Shown here: positions 1 through 6,064 of the stretch, in pieces | Position numbering within the stretch: the first letter of the stretch is position 1 | How the letters are laid out: each line of letters begins with the position of its first letter | The notes under the pieces: model-generated | The model's database searches: none | What the model saw: the letters and a program-made list of their open reading frames with translations, nothing else | Told to the model about the DNA's origin: nothing | Program-made: the position numbers and the translations under genes | Assembly: GCF_000022145.1 (NCBI RefSeq) | Contig: NC_011891.1 | Span: forward strand, 558,001-622,000 | Direction of reading: 5' to 3' | DNA length: 64,000 bases | Origin: Anaeromyxobacter dehalogenans 2CP-1 | Lineage (GTDB): Bacteria; Myxococcota; Myxococcia; Myxococcales; Anaeromyxobacteraceae

Positions 1-173
1 ACCCGAAGCTCGTCGAGATGCTCCGCGCCGCGTTCCTCGCGCTCGATCCCGCGAAGCCCGAGGACAAGGCCATCCTCGACCTGCAGCGCGCCAGCCGCTT
101 CATCCCCACCTCGCCCGACGCGTACAAGAACATCGAGCAGGCCGCGAAGTCGGCGGGGCTCATCAAGGACTGA
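1..173 (+). CDS. C-terminal end of PhnD-type phosphate/phosphonate ABC transporter substrate-binding protein (partial)
   Basis: Only the last 56 codons are in the window, read in the frame of codons starting at position 3 and closed by TGA at 171-173. The peptide contains LALDPAKPEDKAILD followed by ASRFIPTSPDAYKNIEQAAK. This 'ALDP..P....IL......RF.P....Y..I' ending is typical of periplasmic PhnD-family binding proteins for phosphate, phosphite or phosphonate, where it forms the last helices of the bilobed fold. The family call comes from the tail alone, so substrate and start cannot be judged. No permease or ATPase genes follow, so any transporter partners would lie upstream of the window. 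Confidence 0.6.
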   Translation, partial: PKLVEMLRAAFLALDPAKPEDKAILDLQRASRFIPTSPDAYKNIEQAAKSAGLIKD

Positions 174-228
174 GGTCGGGCGGCCCGTGCGCGCGGCGCG
201 GTCCTCGGGCCCGGCGCGTGCCCGGACT

Positions 229-708
229 TCATCCGCGACCCGGCGGCGACGAGATTGGGTCCGTGCCCAGCGCGCGAAGGCACGCTCGATACTCCTCGCC
301 GCAACGCTCCTCGGCAGGCTTCCCGGCGTAGACGTCGCGCGGCACACGATGGCCCGGATGCTCGGCCTCGTACCTTGCGTGGAGCTCGCAGCTGCATGCC
401 AAGTACGCGATCGTTGCTGCCAGGAACGCTTGCTCCTGACGTGAATGCGGAGCGCCGATGAACATGAGCGCTGGGCGCGCGCCCAGCTTGACCGTGGTCC
501 GCGTCCCCTCAACGATCGTGCCCACGTGCCGCGTGACGGTGTGCCAGGCGGGAAGACCCTCATCGCGAAGCAGGCGCAGCGCCTTCACCACCGCACCCCT
601 GAACTCCGGACTCCCGTACACCTCGACGCGGCCCACGCGCTCGATCCCACGCCGGACTGCACGTATGACATCCAAGGCGCCGATCATAGAGTGCAGCGGA
701 TTGACCAT
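229..708 (-). CDS. Hypothetical protein, 159 aa
   Basis: I do not recognise this protein. The ATG at 708 has a good ribosome site (GAGAGG, 8 nt upstream). The N-terminal half looks like a compact alpha/beta fold with a conserved-looking GSPEFRGAVVKALRLLRDEG stretch; the C-terminal half has an Ala-rich helix with a CSC pair and a second Cys pair near residues 137-145, ending in a charged tail. There is no signal peptide or membrane segment. Codon use is a little less GC-extreme than the metabolic genes further right, and it sits next to a transposase and repeats, so it may be accessory. It faces away from the PhnD gene. Confidence 0.55.
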   Translation of the reverse strand: MVNPLHSMIGALDVIRAVRRGIERVGRVEVYGSPEFRGAVVKALRLLRDEGLPAWHTVTRHVGTIVEGTRTTVKLGARPALMFIGAPHSRQEQAFLAATIAYLACSCELHARYEAEHPGHRVPRDVYAGKPAEERCGEEYRACLRALGTDPISSPPGRG

Positions 709-1150
709 CCCGTCGTCCTCTCAGGTAAGCGTGCGGATGCCGGGTACGTTCGTGAGACACATCAACTGCTGCCGCGAGTGCGCGCGTTCCCGTCGTTTTC
801 CGCTCTCCAGCCGGCCCTGCACTGATCGTATGACACGGACGGACCACGGAGGTCCTGGACGCTGAACGTGAGTACCGCCGGGATGGCGCTCAACGCGATG
901 CGAAGCTCCCAGGAGAGGCGCGTCCAGAACATGCACGAGGTACGAGGTAATGGGGTAATGGTGCCGGAGTCCGCGTAGCAAACCAAGGGCGAGCAAGGGT
1001 GCCGGAGTTCGCGCGACCACGTGACCGCGTGTGAATCGGCGGAAGTGGTACGCGCCGCGACCGCAGGTCCGTCCTGCGGACGGATGGACGCGAGGTTCGC
1101 GAGGAGTTCGGCGGTCGATCGTTGGTATCGGACTTGCGTGAAGGCCCAGG
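709..1150. other. 442-bp stretch without a supported gene
   Basis: Reading frames here look like shadows: no ribosome site, no recognisable motif, and Arg/Ser/Pro-rich composition. The stretch is less GC-rich than its surroundings. It holds two inverted copies of the core found in the array at 3078-3981 (see the entry at 960-1009), and it ends at the start of the transposase gene. Confidence 0.5.
960..1009 (-). repeat. Two copies of the GGTGCCGGAGT repeat core upstream of the transposase
   Basis: GGTGCCGGAGTC lies at 960-971 and GGTGCCGGAGTT at 998-1009. These are the reverse complement of the core GACTCCGGCACC that recurs 13 times at 3078-3981. The first is followed by CGC and the second by CGCG. 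Both lie within 200 bp upstream of the Y1 transposase gene. REP-like sequences flanking the RAYT that mobilises them is the known arrangement for RAYT/REP systems; applying it here is inference. Confidence 0.6.
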
Positions 1151-1819
1151 ATGGCCCGCGTCCCCAGGTTCGCGCTCGTCGAGCGCGATTCGTCAAATCA
1201 CTGCACCTGGCGGGCGCACGATCTCGAGTTCGTCTTCGAGGAGCCGGGCGCGCGCGACGAGTTCCTGGAACTCCTGGGTCGGTACAAGGAGCGCTACGGC
1301 GTCGAGATCCGGTCGTACTGCCTGATGGGCACCCACCCGCACGTCACCTGCACGTGCCGCCAGGAGCAGGCGCAGTTCAGCCGCTTCTGGCAGGTCGTGA
1401 ACGGGCAGTTCGCGCGCTGGTACAACAAGGTGAGGAACCGACGCGGTCAGGTCGTGATGGAGCGGATGCGCACGCCACGCATCCAGGAGGGCGGCGCGCA
1501 TCAGCTCACCGTGATGCGGTACGGCGACCTGAACCCGGTGCGCGCCGGGCTCGTGAAGAGTCCAAAGGACTGGAAGTGGTCGAGCTACCGGCACTATGCG
1601 TTCGGCGAGCCGAACCCACTCATCACCGACGCGCCGGAGTACCTTGCGCTCGGGAAGACGGCTCCGGAGCGCCGAAAGGCTTACCAGACGCTGTTCGCGT
1701 TGCCGTTATCCGAGTCGCTTCGCACGCGGCGCGTAGAGCTCGTCAGCTTCCCTTTCGTCGGCGACGCGAGCTGGGTGAGGCGCCGACTCGAGCTCGCAGG
1801 GCTTTCGCCACCGGACTGA
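1151..1819 (+). CDS. RAYT-type Y1 (HUH) transposase, IS200-like fold
   Basis: The 222-aa protein matches the REP-associated tyrosine transposase layout: an N-terminal strand (SSNHCTWRAHDLEFVF), the metal-binding segment SYCLMGTHPHV, and the helix RYGDLNPVRAGLV followed by WSSYRHYA, which carries the likely catalytic Tyr (Y1) and the NPVRA signature. The HUH pair appears as H-P-H, with Pro in the middle position. Length fits a domestic single-copy RAYT rather than an insertion sequence with paired ends; no terminal inverted repeats or target duplications were found around it. Inverted repeat-core copies sit just upstream and a direct array starts 1.3 kb downstream. The frame is intact, so the enzyme could be active. 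Confidence 0.85.
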   Translation: MARVPRFALVERDSSNHCTWRAHDLEFVFEEPGARDEFLELLGRYKERYGVEIRSYCLMGTHPHVTCTCRQEQAQFSRFWQVVNGQFARWYNKVRNRRGQVVMERMRTPRIQEGGAHQLTVMRYGDLNPVRAGLVKSPKDWKWSSYRHYAFGEPNPLITDAPEYLALGKTAPERRKAYQTLFALPLSESLRTRRVELVSFPFVGDASWVRRRLELAGLSPPD

Positions 1820-1921
1820 CGTCGCGACGCGGGGCCGGGCGCCGCACGCGTGAGGTTCCACGAAACGTGGAACCCGGGCACCGCTGTCGGTTCGCTCCCG
1901 TCATCCGCCACGCGACGCGCA

Positions 1922-2278
1922 TCATCCCCTCAGCTCTAGATAGAGGCCCGCGGCGAACACGGCGAAGCCCGCCAGCGCGAGGACGGCCCCGAACGCGGCC
2001 GACCAGGCCGCCGACCAGCGGATCATGCCAGCCCAGCTCCTCGCGTCGCGAGGTACCCATGCCGTGTGGGGCGGCACTCCGCGTGCCTCCAGGTTGCGCC
2101 GCCGCTCCTCGGTCGTGTCGACGGGATCACGAAATGCGCGCACACTGGTCCGGAATACAGCGACGCCAATGGCGGCGACGACGCCGCCGAGGAGCACGAG
2201 CTTCCCCGCCTGCTGCTCCAACGTCACGTTCCGCCTCGCGCGCTCGACATGTCTCGTCTCTTCGTGGATCCGCGGCAC
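1922..2278 (-). CDS. Small two-helix membrane protein, hypothetical
   Basis: 118 aa from a GTG at 2278, without a strong ribosome site. Two hydrophobic spans are visible, around residues 27-44 and 88-112, joined by a charged loop rich in Arg and Glu, with a basic N-terminus. The product is probably a small inner-membrane protein with both ends in the cytoplasm. No family is recognised. It converges on the transposase gene and its start region is shared with the leader of the permease at 2481. An upstream alternative start cannot be excluded. Confidence 0.5.
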   Translation of the reverse strand: MPRIHEETRHVERARRNVTLEQQAGKLVLLGGVVAAIGVAVFRTSVRAFRDPVDTTEERRRNLEARGVPPHTAWVPRDARSWAGMIRWSAAWSAAFGAVLALAGFAVFAAGLYLELRG

Positions 2279-2480
2279 CGCCGCCGGGGAGACGCCATCA
2301 TACGCCGAGTGCAGAGGCTCTCGCCGTGAGCCGGCTGCGGCAGGGATGCGCCGAGACGATGGAATAGCCAGCGCCTATCAACTAGCTGGGAACGATGTAT
2401 TGGTGGCCATCCTCACCCCCGCGCATCCTCCATGTGTCCCCGCGGGCCCGACGGCCTGTGTGGACGAGCGGAGGAACCCG

Positions 2481-3080
2481 ATGACCGTCGCCCTCACCGC
2501 CGCAGGCTTCGGCGCGCTGCACGCCGTCTCCGGCCCCGACCACCTACTCAGCCTGGCGCCGCTCTCGCTGGGGCAAGGGCGCCGGGCCTGGCGCATCGGA
2601 TTGCAGTGGGGACTCGGGCACGCCGCCGGCACGGCCTTTGCCGCGGCGGTGCTGCTCGCGGTCCTGTCCGGCGCCGGGCTGCACGTGGTGGACGCCTGGG
2701 CCGAACGCGCGGCCGGCCTGGCGCTCGTGGCGATGGGCGCGGCGAACCTCGTGGCGCTCCACCGCGGGCGAGGGATGGCAGCGGGCGGGACGCGTGGGGG
2801 ACGCCGGGCGGTCTTCTCGGTCGGCCTCGTGCACGGGGTCACCGGCGCGGCCGCGCTGCTGCTGCTCCTCCCCGCCGCGCAAGCGGGCGCGCCGGTGAAG
2901 GCGCTCGCCCTGGCCGGGTTCGTCGCGGGCAGCACGGCCGCCATGGTCGCGGTTACCGCGGCTATCGCCGCGCTCTCCGCGGCGGCCGCGCCCCGGCTCG
3001 CGCTCGCCACCCGGCGACTCCCGGCGCTCGCCTCCGCCGTCTCGGTGGCGGTCGGGATCGCCTGGACGATCGCGGGCTGA
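2481..3080 (+). CDS. NicO/UreH-like nickel/cobalt permease family membrane protein
   Basis: 199 aa starting at an ATG preceded by GGAGGAA at ideal distance. About six hydrophobic spans are visible. The first carries HAVSGPDHL and is followed by GLGHAAGT; the fourth begins with GLVHGVTGAAAL. Conserved His/Asp residues in the first helices are the hallmark of the NicO/UreH group of nickel and cobalt transporters. Specificity cannot be read from sequence, but nickel is plausible given the hydrogenase and LarA genes nearby. The TGA stop (3078-3080) is also the first three bases of the first unit of the repeat array. The 3' half of the gene (from 2732) is duplicated downstream. Confidence 0.75.
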   Translation: MTVALTAAGFGALHAVSGPDHLLSLAPLSLGQGRRAWRIGLQWGLGHAAGTAFAAAVLLAVLSGAGLHVVDAWAERAAGLALVAMGAANLVALHRGRGMAAGGTRGGRRAVFSVGLVHGVTGAAALLLLLPAAQAGAPVKALALAGFVAGSTAAMVAVTAAIAALSAAAAPRLALATRRLPALASAVSVAVGIAWTIAG

Positions 3081-3340
3081 CTCCGGCACCTAGGCGCACC
3101 ATCGGTTTGCGGTGCCGTAGGCGGCCTGACTCCGGCACCGTCATCCCGCGGGCGCTGACTCCGGCACCCTCGGCTCCATCGGCCCGCGGCCGCGGCTGAC
3201 TCCGGCACCATCGGCACGGCTGACTTCGGCACCATCGGCATCGCCATCGGCCATCGGGCTGACTCCGGCTCCATCGGCTCGCGGCACCATCGCATCGGCC
3301 ATCGGCGCTCCGCTCCGGCTGACTCCGGCACCATCGCCAC

Positions 3341-3692
3341 GATGGGCGCGGCGAACCTGGTGGCGCTCCGCCGCGGGAGGACCGTGGCCGCGGGACTCGC
3401 CGCGAGCGGCGCGCGCCGGGCGGTGTTCTCGGTGGGCCTGGTGCACGGGATCACAGGCGCTGCCGCGCTGCTGCTCCTCCTCCCGGCGGCGCACGCGAGC
3501 GCGCCGGTGAAGGCGCTCGCCCTCGCCGGCTTCGCCGCGGGCAGCACGGCCGCCATGGCCGCGCTCACCGCGGGCATCGCCGCGCTCTCCGCCGCGGCCG
3601 CGCCCCGGCTCGCGCTCGCCACCTGGCGGCTCCCCGCGCTCGCCTCGGCCGCCTCGGTGGCTGTCGGAATCGGCTGGGCGGTCGCGGCCTGA
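3341..3692 (+). pseudogene. Duplicated 3' half of the NicO-like permease gene (truncated copy)
   Basis: Bases 3341-3692 repeat the permease gene from 2732 to its stop: both begin GATGGGCGCGGCGAACCT and encode MGAANLVAL, GLVHG(V/I)TGAAAL, PVKALALAGF and PALAS(A)VSVAVGI-type segments through to the stop. The copy keeps an open frame of 116 codons from an internal ATG but lacks the first 84 codons, which include the HAVSGPDHL and GHAAGT metal-binding helices, and it has no ribosome site. It has diverged by scattered substitutions, mostly conservative, so the duplication is not brand new. A functional half-transporter cannot be ruled out, but a broken paralogue is likelier. Confidence 0.8.
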
Positions 3693-3710
3693 CTCCGGCA
3701 CCGTCGGCCG

Positions 3711-3826
3711 CTCCGCCGCGGCCGCGCCCCGGCTCGCGCTCGCCACCTGGCGGCTCCCCGCGCTCGCCTCGGCCGCCTCGGTGGCTGTCGGAATCGGCTG
3801 GGCGGTCGCGGCCTGACTCCGGCACC
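3711..3826 (+). repeat. Third, exact partial copy of the permease 3' end
   Basis: Bases 3711-3826 are identical to 3587-3702, an offset of 124 nt. The copy spans the last 34 codons of the truncated permease fragment plus its stop and the attached TGACTCCGGCACC unit. Exact identity shows that this step is recent, or is held by gene conversion. The unit ends inside a motif copy at both ends, as expected if recombination or slippage between motif copies created it. Confidence 0.9.
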
Positions 3827-3981
3827 ATCGGCGCGCTCCTCGGCCGTCAGCTGACTCCGGCACCGTCGGCCGGCCTGACTCCGGCACCGTCGGCCGCCGG
3901 CACCGCCCGCTCCTCGGCCGTCAGCTGACTCCGGCACCGTCGGCCCCGTCGGCCCGGCAGCGCGGTCGTGACTCCGGCACC

Positions 3982-4299
3982 GTCGGCCGCCGTCGGCCGA
4001 ACCTGTGAACGCGGCAGCGCCGCGCGCGCCGGCCGAACGGGCGCCGCGGGTTCGCCGACAGTGACGACCCCGGCGACCAGCCAGCCGGCCGAGCGGGCGT
4101 TCTCGACCGCACCGGTCGGTCTTTGACGCGGCGAGGCAAAAGGGCCGCTCCCTCTTGCTCCGGCGCGCCGACCTTGTCACACTTCTGCTCCTTTTTTCCT
4201 GGGCGGGGTCCGCGCAGCGCGCTGCTCGATCCGAGCGCGCTGCGGCGGTTCCGCGCAGGGCCGCAGTCGACGCCAGCCACCTCCTGGAGGTCCGTGCCC
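3982..4299. other. Leader region of the carboxylase operon
   Basis: About 320 bp between the repeat array and the carboxylase start. I see no gene. It contains a pyrimidine-rich run (CTCCTTTTTTCC near 4190) and a TTGACG at 4124, but no convincing -10 element at the right distance, so the promoter is not assigned. Confidence 0.4.
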
Positions 4300-6024
4300 G
4301 TGACCACGAAGGCGATCATCCCGACCCTGACGAACCCGCTCGATCCGCCCGAGAAGGTGGAGTTCACCATCCCCGGCGAGATCGCCAGGGCCACCGGCGG
4401 CTACGAGGAGGCCATGAAGGAGGGCTGGGAGCTCATCCAGCGTCCCATCCGCTCGGTCCCGGTCGATCAGATCGAGAAGCAGCACATCAAGAAGCGCATG
4501 ACGGTGTGGGAGCGGATCCGCGTCCTCTCGGACAAGGAGCCGATGGTCCTGTACCAGAACTGGGGCAAGAACCTCGACGGCGCCTCGCTCGTCACCGCCG
4601 TCCTGAACATCGGCGGCCGCGACGTCGCGGTGTACGGGCACGACTTCACCGTCCGCGCCGGCTCGATGGACGCGACCAACGGCTCGAAGCTGGCGCGCCT
4701 GTTCCGCATGGCCGGCGAGAAGGGGATCCCGCTCATCGGCATGAACGACTCGGCCGGCGCCTACGTGCCGGCGGGCGTGGGCGGCCTCGACGGCTACGCC
4801 GAGGCGTTCACCGCGCTGCGCCGGATCAGCGGCGTGGTCCCGTCGATCATGTGCATGTTCGGCTTCAACGCCGGCGGCGGCTCCTACCTGCCGCGCCAGG
4901 GCAGCTTCGTGATCCAGCCTGCCGACACGTTCTTCGGCCTCACCGGCCCGGGCGTGGTGAAGTCGGTGCTGGGCGAGGAGATCTCGCCGGAGGACCTGGG
5001 CGGTCCCAAGGTGCACGGCGCCTCGGGCGTGGCCGACCTCACCGTCATCGACGAGCTCGCCGCGCTCCGCCAGGCGGTGCGCCTGCTGAACTACGTCCCG
5101 GACAACAACCGGACGATGGCGCCGTTCCAGGAGACGAGCGACCCGCTCGATCGCAAGACCTGGGAGATCAACACGCTGCTGAAGAAGGCGTTCAACTCGC
5201 CGACGGGCTTCAACACGCCGTTCGACGTGTCGATCATCATCCAGCAGGTCTGCGACTACGGTGACTTCTTCGAGATCCAGCCGGAGCGCGCGCGCGAGGT
5301 GGTCACCGCGTTCGGCCGCCTGGGCGGCCACGTGGTCGGCTTCGTCGCGAACAACAGCGCCATCGGCTCCGGCCAGATCGACTGCGACACCGCGCTGAAG
5401 ATCGCGAGGTTCGTGCGCTTCTGCAACGTCTACAACATCCCCATCATCTTCATGGAGGACACCACCGGCTTCCTCCCCGGGCGCGAGCAGGAGGCGCGCG
5501 GCATCGTGCAGGCCGGCCGCTCCATGCTCGACGCGATCGTGGACGTCCGCACGCCGCGCATCCTGCTCATCCTGCGCAACGCGTTCGGCGGCGCCTACGC
5601 CTCGTACAACAACTACCCGACCGGCGCCGACGTGGTGCTGGCGCTCCCCACCACGCGGCTCGCGGTGATGGGGCCGGCCGGCAAGGAGTTCGTCTACAAG
5701 GACGAGCTCCGCAAGATGCGCAGCGCCGCCGCCGAGCGCGCCAAGAAGGGCGCGCAGCAGCGCGTGGCCGCGGGCATGGAGGGCGAGGCCGCCCGCAAGG
5801 ACGCCGAGAAGGAGGCGGCCGAGTGGCTCAAGGGCGAGGAGGCCGCGCTGGGCCGCCGCTACGAGAAGGAGCTGATGAACCCGAAGGAAGGCCTGGCGCT
5901 CGGGTCGATCTCGTCGCTGGTCATGCCGACCGACCTCCGCAAGGTGCTCGGCCAGAACCTGCACTTCCTGCTCCGCCACTACACGCCGTCGCCGATGAGC
6001 GGCCCGCAGCGCGAGTTCCACTAG
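4300..6024 (+). CDS. Acyl-CoA carboxylase, carboxyltransferase (beta) subunit
   Basis: 574 aa from GTG 4300 (GGAGG 9 nt upstream; a GTG at 4294 in the same frame is too close to that site). It carries both crotonase-fold halves of the carboxyltransferase family. The N-half has [22 protein letters not shown] and [17 protein letters not shown]. The C-half has [17 protein letters not shown] and [14 protein letters not shown], the acyl-CoA and carboxybiotin pockets. A helical, charged insertion (residues about 470-525) precedes the last strand. It moves CO2 from carboxybiotin to an acyl-CoA, and the biotin carboxylase/carrier partner follows 40 nt downstream. Propionyl-, acetyl- or another acyl-CoA is possible; the related glutaconyl-CoA decarboxylase alpha subunit is less likely beside a biotin carboxylase. 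Confidence 0.85.
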   Translation: MTTKAIIPTLTNPLDPPEKVEFTIPGEIARATGGYEEAMKEGWELIQRPIRSVPVDQIEKQHIKKRMTVWERIRVLSDKEPMVLYQNWGKNLDGASLVTAVLNIGGRDVAVYGHDFTVRAGSMDATNGSKLARLFRMAGEKGIPLIGMNDSAGAYVPAGVGGLDGYAEAFTALRRISGVVPSIMCMFGFNAGGGSYLPRQGSFVIQPADTFFGLTGPGVVKSVLGEEISPEDLGGPKVHGASGVADLTVIDELAALRQAVRLLNYVPDNNRTMAPFQETSDPLDRKTWEINTLLKKAFNSPTGFNTPFDVSIIIQQVCDYGDFFEIQPERAREVVTAFGRLGGHVVGFVANNSAIGSGQIDCDTALKIARFVRFCNVYNIPIIFMEDTTGFLPGREQEARGIVQAGRSMLDAIVDVRTPRILLILRNAFGGAYASYNNYPTGADVVLALPTTRLAVMGPAGKEFVYKDELRKMRSAAAERAKKGAQQRVAAGMEGEAARKDAEKEAAEWLKGEEAALGRRYEKELMNPKEGLALGSISSLVMPTDLRKVLGQNLHFLLRHYTPSPMSGPQREFH

Positions 6025-6064
6025 GCCCCGCGCACCGGACCCGAGACCCGGAGAACCGAACGAC

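Larger units (their letters stand above)
3078..3981 (+). repeat. Array of 13 copies of the 13-nt motif TGACTCCGGCACC
   Basis: Copies start at 3078, 3127, 3156, 3197, 3221 (one mismatch, TTCGG), 3260 (GGCTCC end), 3320, 3690, 3814, 3852, 3876, 3926 and 3969. Most continue as ATCGGC or GTCGGC, so the fuller unit is about 19-20 nt. Spacing is irregular (24 to 124 nt, once 370 nt), unlike a CRISPR or a clean tandem repeat. The first copy overlaps the permease stop codon, and copies 8 and 9 overlap the stops of the duplicated permease fragments. A larger block, GCTCCTCGGCCGTCAG plus the motif, also recurs at about 3834 and 3909. The same core occurs inverted at 960 and 998. Confidence 0.9.

Noticed and set aside
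762-1196. Leftward 144-codon frame in the gap before the transposase
   Set aside because: No ribosome site, no fold-like pattern, overlaps the transposase start and the repeat copies.
1321-1360. H-P-H instead of a normal HUH taken as an inactivated transposase
   Set aside because: The middle position tolerates various residues, the rest of the motif set is intact, and I recall this THPHV form from other RAYT-like proteins, so it is not evidence of decay.
3078-3981. CRISPR array
   Set aside because: Repeats are only 13-20 nt with irregular spacing, parts are permease gene duplications, and no cas genes are near.
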